64,000 nt of DNA from Ferruginibacter sp. (GCA_028288705.1 JAQBNH010000008.1:124001-188000), one strand, 5' to 3'; counted from the stretch's first letter, positions 33,538-42,919 are shown. Numbers and translations: made by a program. Notes: generated by a model not told the origin, from the sequence alone.

Positions 33538-34179
33538 ATGCCAAAGATCAAAGTTGTAATAGTAGAAGACCTGGAAGAAGTGGTAGAAGGCTTATCCCTG
33601 TTTATACGCCAGGATAGCCTGTTGCTGCTGGTTGGCGCCTATCGTACCGGCGAGGCTGCAGTGCTGGAAATCCCGATTCTGGAACCGGACATCGTGATCA
33701 TGGATATCAATCTTCCCGGCATGTCGGGAATAGATTGTATGCGGCAGATCAGGAAGCAGACGTCGGATATGCAGTTTATGATGTTCACGGTTTTTGAAAA
33801 CAACGACCAGGTCTTCGAAGCCCTGAAAGCTGGCGCAACCAGTTATCTCCTGAAGAAAACTGCACCAGCGCAAATTGTTGAAGCCATTAAGGAATTGCAT
33901 AATGGCGGTGCGCCAATGAGCGCCCCGATTGCACGAAAATTAGTTGAAGTTTTTAATCAGCAAACAACAGAGAAACAAGTGGCCGAATCTCACTTACTAA
34001 CAGCGCGTGAAAACGAAGTGCTGCAGTTTGTATCTAAAGGTCTATCGTACAAGGAAATCGCAGATCAGCTGAATCTTAGCTTTCATACAGTGAAACAACA
34101 TATCCGCAATATTTACGAAAAGTTGCACGTACAAAATAAAACCGAGGCCATCAACAAAGCCTTTGGTAATTCCTGCTAA
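33538..34179 (+). CDS. NarL/LuxR-family response regulator
   Basis: A 213-residue regulator: receiver domain (acidic pocket VIVEDLEEV, phospho-acceptor Asp in DIVIMDINLPGMSGID, switch Thr in FMMFTVFEN, Lys in SYLLKKTAPAQI) and a C-terminal LuxR helix-turn-helix (LTARENEVLQFVSKGLSYKE, HTVKQHIRNIYEKLHV). It is almost surely the partner of the propeller kinase upstream. The three exported-protein genes that start 130 bases downstream are plausible targets by position only. Confidence 0.94.
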   Translation: MPKIKVVIVEDLEEVVEGLSLFIRQDSLLLLVGAYRTGEAAVLEIPILEPDIVIMDINLPGMSGIDCMRQIRKQTSDMQFMMFTVFENNDQVFEALKAGATSYLLKKTAPAQIVEAIKELHNGGAPMSAPIARKLVEVFNQQTTEKQVAESHLLTARENEVLQFVSKGLSYKEIADQLNLSFHTVKQHIRNIYEKLHVQNKTEAINKAFGNSC

Positions 34180-34309
34180 CCATCCCCCATTCGGCTTATC
34201 CTTCCCTGATTTCCCTATTTTATCCCCGTCTCATGCCGCCTAATTTAGCAGCCGGTTGACCAAACAGTCAGCTTCCTGATCTTCATTATTTACATCTTAA
34301 AACAAGGTT

Positions 34310-35362
34310 ATGAAACTAAAATTTATTGCGCTCGGCATCTCCATCTTTACTTTTTTCACGGCGGCCCAGGCGAAGATCTGGCGCGTTAATAATAACGCCG
34401 GTGTTCAGGCAGACTTCACTTCTTTTACAGACGTGATCAATTCGGCATCAGTAGCCGCGGGCGATACAATTCATATGGAGGCCAGCAGTACTGATTATTC
34501 TGTGACCACGATGACTAAAAGGCTTGTCGTAATAGGCCTGGGATATTTTTTAAATCCGGCAGATGCAACGTACCCGGCAAATCCGGGATTACAGGCTTCA
34601 GCTTTTTCTTCAGGGCTATCCGGCTTCACGATTGCCAATGGCGCCAACGGATCTAAATTCCTGGGAATTCGTTTATCCAGCATAAGTATTAACGGAACCG
34701 CTGCTCCGATAAGCCTGACGTTTGAAAAATGCTTTTTTTCATCAGGAATTTTCTTCGCTTCCGCGGCGCATAGCGGCATTACGATCCGCAAATGTTTTTT
34801 TTCAAATTCACGGATAGAAGCCACTGGCGGTTCCCTTACAAACTTTGTATGTGAAAACAATATCTTCTATACCACATTCAGTTTTATCAACCTCCCGGTT
34901 TTAACAGGTGCTAATAATATCTTCAGAAATAACAGTTTATCGGGTGTAGGCGTTGGTTGTACAATAGCAAATTGTTATGTAGCCAATAATATTTCAGACG
35001 CACCCGGCTGGACGTTTACCAACTGCTCGATCAAAAATAATTTATTCAGCAATGCACAAACATTACCCGGTACGGCTACCAACAACCTTATAAGCGTGAG
35101 CATCCCCTCTGTTTATGTTGGCGGATCGACAGGGAGCCTGGACAGTCGCATGGCTTTAAAAGCCGGTTCACCCGCCCTCGCAGCCGGACTTACGCTGGGC
35201 CCGGTAATCACACCGGATTGCGGAGCATACGGTGCTACCGATCCATACAAACTTTCTGGCATTCCAAATATTCCGAGTATTTACACCTTAACAGTACCGA
35301 TCAGTATCCCGTCAGGCAGCAGCACGATGAGTGTCACATTCAGCACGCGGAACAATAATTAG
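34310..35362 (+). CDS. Exported protein with a probable right-handed beta-helix
   Basis: A 350-residue protein with a signal peptide ending near AAQA (residue 20). The middle (about 90-260) is a run of short strands with stacked aromatics and Asn (LTFEKCFFSSGIFFAS, ITIRKCFFSNSRIEAT, FVCENNIFYTTFSFI, NNIFRNNSLSG, VANNISD), the pattern of a parallel beta-helix. The end (GPVITPDCGAYGATDPYKLSG) matches the tail seen in such surface proteins. No sorting domain and no catalytic motif is seen. First of three rightward exported-protein genes; it shares the pre-start AAGGTTATG with the third. Confidence 0.75.
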   Translation: MKLKFIALGISIFTFFTAAQAKIWRVNNNAGVQADFTSFTDVINSASVAAGDTIHMEASSTDYSVTTMTKRLVVIGLGYFLNPADATYPANPGLQASAFSSGLSGFTIANGANGSKFLGIRLSSISINGTAAPISLTFEKCFFSSGIFFASAAHSGITIRKCFFSNSRIEATGGSLTNFVCENNIFYTTFSFINLPVLTGANNIFRNNSLSGVGVGCTIANCYVANNISDAPGWTFTNCSIKNNLFSNAQTLPGTATNNLISVSIPSVYVGGSTGSLDSRMALKAGSPALAAGLTLGPVITPDCGAYGATDPYKLSGIPNIPSIYTLTVPISIPSGSSTMSVTFSTRNNN

Positions 35363-35419
35363 TTCCGGCGAAATTCAGCACCATTTTACATGCAAGCCAT
35401 CTGGCTGAAAACAGCATAC

Positions 35420-37516
35420 ATGAAAAAATATTTTCTATTAACCGTCAGTATATTGTTCTTTCAATATCTACACGCCCAGGACCCCGCGTATTCCGCTGCG
35501 CCTGCAAACCCGCAAAACATTCTTGCAGCAGAATATTTTATCGATGCAGATCCTGGCGTTGGCCTCGCAAATACAGTTGCTATAACTGCAGCGGTCACCA
35601 TCAGCAACATTAATTTTTCAGCCAGCACAACTGGCTTAACGACCGGCTTTCACCGGATGTTTTTGCGCACAAAAAATACCGAGGGCAGCTGGGCGATAAC
35701 GGCTACCGCGGATTTTCTTTATAACCTAGACCCTCTTTATGAAACCGGTGTGGTTCCCCAAAACATCACGAAAGCAGAATACTTCATTGATGTAAATACT
35801 GCGTTTAGTTCGGGTTCAAATATTCCATTGACCGGTGCAGTTGACATCAGCAATCAACCGGCAACAATAAATGTATCTGGATTAACGAACGGTGTACATC
35901 AATTGCTGATCAGGTCACAAACAGCAAACGGAATATGGTCTATCACCGGCACCACGGATTTCCTGGTTAACCTCGATCCTCCTTATCCCGCTATACCTGC
36001 GGCTCCCGCCAATATTGTGAAAGCAGAATATGTAATGGACAGCAATACTCCGTTCGGGAGCGGAACCAATATTCCTATAACAGCAAGCACCAATATCAAC
36101 AATGTTGTTTTTAACGCTGATGTGAGCGGCCTGAGCGACAACACACATTACTTTCAGTTACGCACGCTAAATGCGGAGGGCCACTGGACTGTGACCGCAG
36201 TAAAAGATCTTATTATTTTCCTCGATGCGAATCCGCCATATCCCACGCCACCACAGCCTGCAGCCAACATCGTGAAAGCAGAATATGTGATGGACAGCAA
36301 TATTCCCTTCGGCAGTGGAACATCTATTCCCTTCGCAGCAGGTACCAATATCAACAACGTTATTTTTAATGCGGATGTGACCGGCCTGAGTGACAATACC
36401 CATTACCTGCAGTTGCGTTCATTGAGTGCCGAAGGCCACTGGTCTGTGACGGCAGTAAAAGATTTTATTATTTTCCTGGATGCGAATCCACCATATCCGG
36501 CAACACCACCCGCAGCAGCAAATATTGTGAAAGCAGAATATGTGCTGGATAACGATATTCCTTTTGGCAGCGGTACTAACATTCCAATAACTGCCAATAC
36601 CGATATCAGCACCGTCTTTAGCGCTTCTGTGAGCGGGCTTAGTGATAACACACACTATTTGCAACTGCGTACACTAAATGCTGAAGGGAAATGGGCGGTT
36701 ACGAATGTGCGTGATTTTATTATTTTCCTGAACGCAGATCCGCAATATCCAGATGCTCCACTGCCGATAGGCAACATTGTGCGCGCAGAATATTTCCTGG
36801 ACGCAGATCCTGGATTTGGAAATGGACTTCCCGTAACTATCACCCCCGGCATAAACCTTAACAACATCAATTTCAGTGTGAATACAACATCGATATCGGA
36901 TGGTAATCATCGGCTTTTCCTCCGCGCGCTCGATGATTGGAGCATCAGCAGTTCGGAAATATTTATGAAAGGTTCCGTCGTGCCGCTGAAATTCATTTCT
37001 TTTTCAGCACAAAACCGCGATTTGCATGTTGACCTCGACTGGAAAACCGGAGATGAAACGAATACATCATTGATGACCATTGAAAGAAGTGCAGATGGCG
37101 TTCTATTCCAAAGCCTTGGCAAACTTCCCGCCTTTAATACCGGCGGAGAACATCAGTATTTTTTCCGCGATGCACAACCCTTAAAAGGTATGGCCTGGTA
37201 TCGAATCGTTGAAACAGATCTGAACGCACATCAGTTCTTCAGCAAAACCATACTTGTAAACCGCCGCGGGAAATCGCAAGAATTCATCATCTTCCCGAAC
37301 CCTGTGAAAAACAGTACGGTGTTAACCTTCACCGAAGCAACAGCGCCAGGTAAACTTAAATTAACAGATGAAAAAGGGAGCGTGTTGCTTAGCTGGGAAA
37401 TTGCTGCAGGTTTAAATAATTTATCAGTTGATCTCCGGGCATTACCATCCGGTTTGTATTTCCTCACACTGACGGAAGGAACATATACGCTTACAAAACA
37501 ATTATTGAAGCAATAA
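35420..37516 (+). CDS. Exported six-repeat protein with a type A T9SS sorting domain
   Basis: A 698-residue protein. Signal peptide to LHAQ (residue 20), then six repeats of about 80-85 residues, each beginning N-I-x-K-A-E-Y-x-x-D and including GSGTNIPIT, NADVSGLSDNTHYLQLRT, EGHWSVTAVKDFIIFLD and a PPYP linker. After them, a fibronectin-like stretch (KFISFSAQNRDLHVDLDWKT, TIERSADGVLFQSLG) leads to the C-terminal sorting domain (FIIFPNPVKNSTVLTF, LKLTDEKGSVLLSW, LPSGLYFLTL, KQLLKQ), which marks cargo for the type IX system. The ATG at 35420 is preferred because it begins the signal peptide. Substrate or partner unknown. Confidence 0.9.
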   Translation: MKKYFLLTVSILFFQYLHAQDPAYSAAPANPQNILAAEYFIDADPGVGLANTVAITAAVTISNINFSASTTGLTTGFHRMFLRTKNTEGSWAITATADFLYNLDPLYETGVVPQNITKAEYFIDVNTAFSSGSNIPLTGAVDISNQPATINVSGLTNGVHQLLIRSQTANGIWSITGTTDFLVNLDPPYPAIPAAPANIVKAEYVMDSNTPFGSGTNIPITASTNINNVVFNADVSGLSDNTHYFQLRTLNAEGHWTVTAVKDLIIFLDANPPYPTPPQPAANIVKAEYVMDSNIPFGSGTSIPFAAGTNINNVIFNADVTGLSDNTHYLQLRSLSAEGHWSVTAVKDFIIFLDANPPYPATPPAAANIVKAEYVLDNDIPFGSGTNIPITANTDISTVFSASVSGLSDNTHYLQLRTLNAEGKWAVTNVRDFIIFLNADPQYPDAPLPIGNIVRAEYFLDADPGFGNGLPVTITPGINLNNINFSVNTTSISDGNHRLFLRALDDWSISSSEIFMKGSVVPLKFISFSAQNRDLHVDLDWKTGDETNTSLMTIERSADGVLFQSLGKLPAFNTGGEHQYFFRDAQPLKGMAWYRIVETDLNAHQFFSKTILVNRRGKSQEFIIFPNPVKNSTVLTFTEATAPGKLKLTDEKGSVLLSWEIAAGLNNLSVDLRALPSGLYFLTLTEGTYTLTKQLLKQ
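35516..36960 (+). repeat. Six tandem coding repeats in the T9SS cargo gene
   Basis: Repeats begin at the N-I-x-x-A-E-Y motif. Units 3, 4 and 5 (from about 36000 to 36730) are nearly identical in DNA as well as protein, whereas units 1, 2 and 6 have diverged. This points to recent expansion in the middle of the array and makes the copy number likely to vary between strains. Confidence 0.85.
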
Positions 37517-37526
37517 AATAAAGGTT

Positions 37527-39590
37527 ATGAAAAAGCATTTGCTCATATTGATCCTGGGGTGCGTTGCGCTTTCTGCAAAAGCCCAACCAGTGAATGATAA
37601 TCCTTGTGGTGCGATCAATATTCCGGTGGAAAACCTGGGCTGCGATCCCACAACAACGTACACCTATTCGGGCGCTACGGCAACAGGTCAGGGCGGCTGT
37701 ATTAATGGAACGCAGGATCCTGATGTCTGGTATAAGTTTGTCATCCCGGCAAATGGGCAGGTTAATTTTAAGATGGCAGCTGCTGCAGGTGAAACACAAT
37801 TGGTGATAGCAACACTGTACACAGCTAGTTCCTGTTCCGGCACGATGATTCCCTTCCAGGGAAATACAAATATCGTTTGCTTTTTTTCGTTGCCGTATAG
37901 TGGCACCGGAATCAATCTCACGCCGGGGTCGCAGGCTTACATCCGCATCTACAAACCTAACAATCCAACCGGCACTTCAGGATCTTTCAAAATGTGTGTG
38001 AGTAACAATTACCAGTTTGCCGATGAACCTTGTAACGCAGGGTTCATCAATGTTGACAATGCAGATCCGCTCGGCCAGGCCTGTGTGCCGGATAAAGTCT
38101 TCAGCTGGTCCGGCGCCACGCTAACTCCTGCTGTTCCAAATCCCACATGCGGTGTAATTAATGCTTCCAATATCCGGGATGTTTGGTTCAAGATCCGCGT
38201 GCCCGCATCGGGGAAACTATCGGTTCAATACGTTGATGTGTTGGGCACTTGCGCATATGCCTGCCCGTTCCTCGCCATCTATACTGCATCGTCCTGCGGT
38301 GCCGGATATACGCAGCTCTATTGCGGATTCACCGGAACAGAATTAACGGGCCTTACAGCCGACGCGATACTGTATTGCAGGTTCTATATTTATTCGAATA
38401 GTGTTTTTGATTATGGCTCGGTTAAACTCTGTGTATCACAGAAAAATACTGTTCCTGTGAGCATTAATTCAGCCCGTATCGGCATTGGGATCGATACGCC
38501 CTTTGCGAAACTCGATGTTGTGGGAAGCGGCATTTTCAGGGATAAATTAACGATTGGCGGCGACCTGGAAACCCGTGGCAATTTTGTGTTGCAGGGCAAT
38601 ATTGTCAGCAAATACGGAGACCTGGTAATGGATTCATTCAGTTTCGGTAGCCGCCTGGGTAACCGTCTCGCGCTCTACGGGGGATTAGGCAACAATCCCA
38701 AATATGGCTTCGGCATTCAGGGAGGTTTGTTACAAATGTTTGCGGATCAGCCCGCAGCCAGTATTGCGTTTGGCTCCGGAAACAGTTATAATTTTCTAGA
38801 ACGCGCACGCATCACAAACCAGGGAGCAGATGGTTTAACATTAAACGGCAGGCTGGTCATTCGCAATGGCACAACAGATGCGAATAACGGTCCGGGCGTT
38901 TGGCTCACTAATCCCGGTAACAGCAATTTACTCGGATTTATGGGAACACAAAATGCGAACAATATTGGCTTTTATGGAGGCCCCGCGGCGTGGGGATTTG
39001 TGTACAATATACCCACGGGAAATATTGGTATCGGTAACAACACGCCGCAAAACCCACTTTCCTTTGCACCATCACTTGGCAAAAAGATCTCCCTGTATCC
39101 GGGAACCAATGGGGACGTAGGCATGGGCGTTTATGGTGGGGAGCTGCGGTTGTACAATGATGTCCCGAGCGGTAAAATCACTTTCGGGATAGATAACTAC
39201 AGCACAGGTTTTACAGAGCTGGGCAAATTTCAGCAGAATGGAGCCATTGCAATGAGTGTCTTTGGGAGCATCTGGGCAAACGGAACTGTGTATCCTTCAG
39301 ATCGCAGGTACAAGAAAAATATAAAACCTATTAATGGAGCGTTGAATAAAGTCATGCATTTGCGTGGCGTCCGATACGAAATGCTTGCGGACGATTTCGC
39401 AGCCAATCACTTTATCCCGGGCATACATATGGGCCTGATCGCACAGGATGTTGAAGCAGTCGTTCCCGAAGTTGTGAACACCGGCACCGACGGCTACAAG
39501 GCGATCGATTACGCGAAGCTCGTTCCACTACTCATTGAGGCGATCAAGGAATTACAACAGGAGATCGAAATATTAAAACGAAAAAAATAA
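37527..39590 (+). CDS. Exported tail-fibre-like protein with a C-terminal S74 chaperone domain
   Basis: A 687-residue protein. Signal peptide to AKAQ (residue 20); two beta modules of the type found in the giant cargo protein at 17735 (NDNPCGAINIPVENLGC, DPDVWYKFVIPANGQ; DEPCNAGFINV, RDVWFKIRVPASGKL); a glycine- and asparagine-rich triple-helix-like stalk (RIGIGIDTPFAKLDVVGSG, NIGIGNNTPQNPL); and a C-terminal intramolecular chaperone (YPSDRRYKKNIKPI, HMGLIAQDVEAVVPEVV) ending in a coiled coil (ELQQEIEILKRKK). In phage tail spikes this domain drives trimerisation and is cut off at the conserved Ser (here SDRR). No T9SS sorting domain is seen. Confidence 0.88.
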   Translation: MKKHLLILILGCVALSAKAQPVNDNPCGAINIPVENLGCDPTTTYTYSGATATGQGGCINGTQDPDVWYKFVIPANGQVNFKMAAAAGETQLVIATLYTASSCSGTMIPFQGNTNIVCFFSLPYSGTGINLTPGSQAYIRIYKPNNPTGTSGSFKMCVSNNYQFADEPCNAGFINVDNADPLGQACVPDKVFSWSGATLTPAVPNPTCGVINASNIRDVWFKIRVPASGKLSVQYVDVLGTCAYACPFLAIYTASSCGAGYTQLYCGFTGTELTGLTADAILYCRFYIYSNSVFDYGSVKLCVSQKNTVPVSINSARIGIGIDTPFAKLDVVGSGIFRDKLTIGGDLETRGNFVLQGNIVSKYGDLVMDSFSFGSRLGNRLALYGGLGNNPKYGFGIQGGLLQMFADQPAASIAFGSGNSYNFLERARITNQGADGLTLNGRLVIRNGTTDANNGPGVWLTNPGNSNLLGFMGTQNANNIGFYGGPAAWGFVYNIPTGNIGIGNNTPQNPLSFAPSLGKKISLYPGTNGDVGMGVYGGELRLYNDVPSGKITFGIDNYSTGFTELGKFQQNGAIAMSVFGSIWANGTVYPSDRRYKKNIKPINGALNKVMHLRGVRYEMLADDFAANHFIPGIHMGLIAQDVEAVVPEVVNTGTDGYKAIDYAKLVPLLIEAIKELQQEIEILKRKK

Positions 39591-39632
39591 TGAAGAAAGG
39601 TTAAGCCTTCCACGGTATAGAAACGGAAGCCT

Positions 39633-39640
39633 TATTTTTG
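39633..39640 (+). promoter_or_regulatory. Start-proximal -7 box, fmt
   Basis: TATTTTTG, a full match, ends 4 bases before the ATG at 39645. Confidence 0.5.
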
Positions 39641-39644
39641 CCGG

Positions 39645-40574
39645 ATGCCTGATTTCACTTCCATACGGATCATCTTCATGGGCACACCGGAATTTGCGGT
39701 GGCGTCGCTAGATAAACTTGTAACAGCGGGTTGCAAGATTGTTGCGGTGATTACTGCTCCCGATAAACCCGGTGGAAGAGGCATGCAGTTGCAACAAAGT
39801 GCCGTAAAAAAATATGCTGTAGAACATAACCTTACCGTGCTTCAACCCGAGAAGCTAAAGGCACCGGAATTCATAGCGGCGCTTTCCGCTCTGAAAGCAG
39901 ACATACAAATCGTTGTTGCATTCAGGATGCTTCCGGAGATTGTTTGGAATATGCCTCCCATGGGCACGATCAATGTTCACGGATCCTTGCTACCGCAGTA
40001 TCGCGGCGCAGCGCCGATTAATTGGGCAGTGATCAATGGAGAAAAGGAAACGGGCGTTACCACTTTTAAATTGCAGCATGAAATCGATACAGGTGATATA
40101 CTGCTGCAGGAAAAATTTCCGATCGGGGAAAATGATACAGCCGGAATGGTGCATGACAAAATGAAAGAAACAGGTGCTGAAGTTTTGCTCAGGACGATAA
40201 AAGAATTAGCTGACGGATCATTGAAAGCAATTCCGCAAGCACAACACGGTCACTTAAAACACGCGCCAAAAATATTTACGGAAACGGGTAAAATAGATTT
40301 CGCCAAACCAGCCGCGGAAGTGCATAATTTAATTCGGGGGCTCTCTCCTTTCCCCGGTGCCTACACACAACTGGAGGGTAAAACCTTAAAAGTATTCGGT
40401 AGTGAAATTGCTGAAACGAATCTCGCGGAAGGCGCAGGAAAATATTTTACAGATCACAAAAATATCCTGCAATTCGGCTGTGGCCAGGGTTCGATAAACA
40501 TTCTGGAATTACAACTGGAGGGAAAAAAACGGATGCCCGTTACAGATTTCTTGCGTGGCTATCGCTTTGCTTAA
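39645..40574 (+). CDS. fmt: Methionyl-tRNA formyltransferase
   Basis: A 309-residue enzyme that formylates initiator Met-tRNA with 10-formyltetrahydrofolate. Seen: IRIIFMGTPEFAVASLDKL at the start, ITAPDKPGGRGM, the catalytic block INVHGSLLPQYRGAAPINWA (Asn, His) and Asp in HEIDTGDILLQEKF; the C-terminal OB-like domain begins about residue 207. Normal length. Its last 4 bases overlap the stop of the LysM gene on the other strand. Confidence 0.96.
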   Translation: MPDFTSIRIIFMGTPEFAVASLDKLVTAGCKIVAVITAPDKPGGRGMQLQQSAVKKYAVEHNLTVLQPEKLKAPEFIAALSALKADIQIVVAFRMLPEIVWNMPPMGTINVHGSLLPQYRGAAPINWAVINGEKETGVTTFKLQHEIDTGDILLQEKFPIGENDTAGMVHDKMKETGAEVLLRTIKELADGSLKAIPQAQHGHLKHAPKIFTETGKIDFAKPAAEVHNLIRGLSPFPGAYTQLEGKTLKVFGSEIAETNLAEGAGKYFTDHKNILQFGCGQGSINILELQLEGKKRMPVTDFLRGYRFA

Positions 40575-41497
40575 TACTGAACAGTACAATCAAAATCTCC
40601 GGCACCTGCACCAAGCTCATCCGCAGCTGCATTACTCAGGCGAAGAATGTAGCCGCTGTTCTGTTTCAGGTCGGGCAACACATCCAGCACTTTAGCATAA
40701 ACGGACTTATTTGTTACTGTGTTAGTAATCTTGACGATCGTACCTGCCGCAGCTTCATTGTGCAGGCAATAATATTTTCCATCTTCCCAGCCACTCGTAC
40801 TTTTGAAAATTCCAGCCTTACCAGACTGATCAGTTTTGGCGGTGGCAGTATACAAATTTTTAAATGCACCTCCATTGAAGTTTTTCCCGGTAACAGGATT
40901 TAATGGATCTGTTTTTTTCGGCGCAACTTTCACCGGTTCCGCTTCTTTCACTATTTCCACCGGAACGGGCGTAGGCGTTTGTTTTACAACTTCCGTTGTA
41001 ACGGAAGACTTGGGTTGCTTTTTGTATCCGACAATCAGGTTTGTTCCTTCGGCGACTGCATCACTTGTAAGCTTATTCCACTTTTTGATATCTGCAACAG
41101 GAACTTTATTATACAGCGTGCTGATATGGTATAACGTTTCTTTCTTCGTCACTTTATGATAGATCGGCATGGAAACCATTTCTGTCGTTGGCTTTACTGT
41201 AGCAACAGGCGTTGCTTTTACCGGAACAGGTTCTTTTACAACAACCGTTGTTACCGGTGTTGCAGGAGTTGCCGTACTAACCGGCAAGGGCATTTTTCCT
41301 TTTGCAGGAATCTTTATGACCTGCCCGATCGTAAGGCCTTTTTCGAATGGAATATGGTTGTATTCGGCGAGTTCCCGCGGGTGAATATTAAATTCCCGAC
41401 CTAAAGAAAACAACGTTTCTTTAGCCGCGACGGTATGCGTTTTTTGACCAAGACAAAATAAAGGGCCGAGGCATATAAGGATCAGTAGATTTTTCAT
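40571..41497 (-). CDS. LysM-domain exported protein with RlpA-like C terminus
   Basis: A 308-residue protein: signal peptide (LLILICLGPLFCLGQ), a first LysM (HTVAAKETLFSLGREFNIHP, IKIPAKG), a Pro/Val/Thr-rich linker, a second LysM (HKVTKKETLYHISTLYNKVP), another charged linker, and a double-psi barrel region (KYYCLHNEAAAGTIVKITN, VYAKVLDVLPDL) ending GDFDCTVQY. LysM binds peptidoglycan; the C terminus resembles RlpA/septal-ring proteins that act on denuded glycan, but the catalytic residues are not clearly conserved. ATG at 41497 is preferred to a TTG two codons earlier. Confidence 0.85.
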   Translation of the reverse strand: MKNLLILICLGPLFCLGQKTHTVAAKETLFSLGREFNIHPRELAEYNHIPFEKGLTIGQVIKIPAKGKMPLPVSTATPATPVTTVVVKEPVPVKATPVATVKPTTEMVSMPIYHKVTKKETLYHISTLYNKVPVADIKKWNKLTSDAVAEGTNLIVGYKKQPKSSVTTEVVKQTPTPVPVEIVKEAEPVKVAPKKTDPLNPVTGKNFNGGAFKNLYTATAKTDQSGKAGIFKSTSGWEDGKYYCLHNEAAAGTIVKITNTVTNKSVYAKVLDVLPDLKQNSGYILRLSNAAADELGAGAGDFDCTVQY

Positions 41498-41500
41498 TGA

Positions 41501-41509
41501 CAAATATTA
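41501..41509 (-). promoter_or_regulatory. Start-proximal -7-like box, LysM gene
   Basis: TAATATTTG on the minus strand (TAnnTTTG with one extra base) ends 3 bases before the ATG at 41497. Confidence 0.3.
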
Positions 41510-41548
41510 TGTTGCAAAGATGCAGAAATTTGTTGGTTTGCCTTGGGG

Positions 41549-42919
41549 CTACTTGTTAAGAATGCGCCAGTCTTTAGGGTAATAATTATTCACCCTGTTC
41601 GCCAATAGTTTGATTAATCCCAGCGGTAAATCTTTATATGTAACGATCAGCCAGCCACGTATAGGGCTCTCTATACTCATCTCCTGCCGGCGCAGGTATT
41701 GCAATGCATTGTCAAGCGTCAATTCAAGCCTGGGCAACTTTTCTGAAAGTATCGTGCTTACGGCCAGTTCGTGCGACGGCAATAATTCATTCCTGATGAC
41801 TGAGCCTACCGAGAGGCCTGCTTTTTTTAAATAAAGATTAGCCTGCACCTGAAGGAATGAAGGGAAAATTTCCTTCGGCATTGCGATGATATTTTCTTCC
41901 CAACGGAGGAAGGAAAACTCGTAAGGGGCATCAAGGTAAGGCGATACAGCAGCGATCTCCACAGCAGCAGCCATATTTGGCTTTCCTTTTAATTTTCCTT
42001 CCGCGCCTTCCCCACTGTTATTTTCCTTTCTAAAGGAAGCAATAAAAAACCCTTCGCCTTTCAATCTATCGGGATAAAACCGGTAACCTGCTCCGTTCCG
42101 TTCTGGTGACAATGTTTCCACGATATGCCATTCGGGTTTCAATGTTAATGGCAGGTCGCTGAGCTGCTGCTCACGAATCAACCAATCCACTACCTGTTCA
42201 TCTTCTTCAACGGAATACGAACAAGTTGAATAGATCAGCGTTCCGCCGGTTTTTAAAGACGGAAGAATATCTGCTAAAATCCTTTGCTGGCGCTGACTGC
42301 AGAGGGTTACATTGTTTACACTCCATTCATCCACTGCCTTTGGATCTTTCCGGAATAATCCGCTGCCACTGCATGGGGCATCCACCACGATAAGGTCGAA
42401 AAATTCCGGCAGCCGTTGAAAATCCTTTGGATCATTATTCGTTACCAACACATTCGATGCTCCCCATTTGCTGATATTTTCTGCAAGTACGTTTGCGCGT
42501 GATTTTATCACTTCATTGCTCACAAGCAAACTTTCTCCGCTGATGATCGATTGTAGCAATGTGGATTTTCCGCCGGGCGCCGCACAAAGATCCAGTACAC
42601 GAATATTTTTATGGAGATCAGTTGTTTGTTTAACAGCTTCTTCCAGAAACATACTGCTGGCTTCCTGAACGTAATAAGCACCCGCATGAAAAAGAGGATC
42701 GAGCGTAAATGAGGGACGTGATGACAAATAATATCCTTCGCTGCTCCAGGGAACTTTCTCCTTCAAAAAACCTTCATCAAGATCTACCGGCTTAAAAGGA
42801 TTGAGGCGAACAGAAACAACCTGGGCACCTGATTGGTGCACTTCAATGAAAGCCGCTTCGTCAAAACCTTTTGCCGTTTTTATAGAGCTCAGAAGGGCTG
42901 GTGGAAGTTGGGCTGCCAA
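41549..42919 (-). CDS. RNA m5C methyltransferase of the NOL1/NOP2/sun family (RsmF-like)
   Basis: A 456-residue enzyme. SAM motif LDLCAAPGGKSTLLQSII, then VTNNDPKDF, the first catalytic Cys in VVDAPCSGSGLFRKDP and the second in LIYSTCSYSVEEDE; C-terminal PUA-like domain (QEMSIESPIRGWLIVTYKDL, LGLIKLLANRVNNYYPKDWR). RsmF homologues methylate cytosine in 16S rRNA; the exact base is not predictable. The first codon appears to be TTG (42917-42919): no in-frame ATG exists nearby and the sequence PPALLSSIKTAKGF matches the family's N terminus. It lies 39 bases after pntB and may belong to that operon. Confidence 0.9.
   Translation of the reverse strand: MAAQLPPALLSSIKTAKGFDEAAFIEVHQSGAQVVSVRLNPFKPVDLDEGFLKEKVPWSSEGYYLSSRPSFTLDPLFHAGAYYVQEASSMFLEEAVKQTTDLHKNIRVLDLCAAPGGKSTLLQSIISGESLLVSNEVIKSRANVLAENISKWGASNVLVTNNDPKDFQRLPEFFDLIVVDAPCSGSGLFRKDPKAVDEWSVNNVTLCSQRQQRILADILPSLKTGGTLIYSTCSYSVEEDEQVVDWLIREQQLSDLPLTLKPEWHIVETLSPERNGAGYRFYPDRLKGEGFFIASFRKENNSGEGAEGKLKGKPNMAAAVEIAAVSPYLDAPYEFSFLRWEENIIAMPKEIFPSFLQVQANLYLKKAGLSVGSVIRNELLPSHELAVSTILSEKLPRLELTLDNALQYLRRQEMSIESPIRGWLIVTYKDLPLGLIKLLANRVNNYYPKDWRILNK

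Noticed and set aside
34232..34270. A string resembling the decayed micro-ORF (ATGCCGC ... GGTTGACCAAACAG) before the exported-protein gene at 34310
   Set aside because: Matches are scattered and gapped, the reading frame is lost, and spacing to the next start differs.
35516..36960. CRISPR array or intergenic satellite in the repetitive stretch
   Set aside because: The repetition follows codon boundaries inside one long open frame; it is a protein repeat.
37527..39590. Prophage remnant suggested by the S74 chaperone domain
   Set aside because: There is a signal peptide, host-type beta modules and no other phage gene in the neighbourhood.
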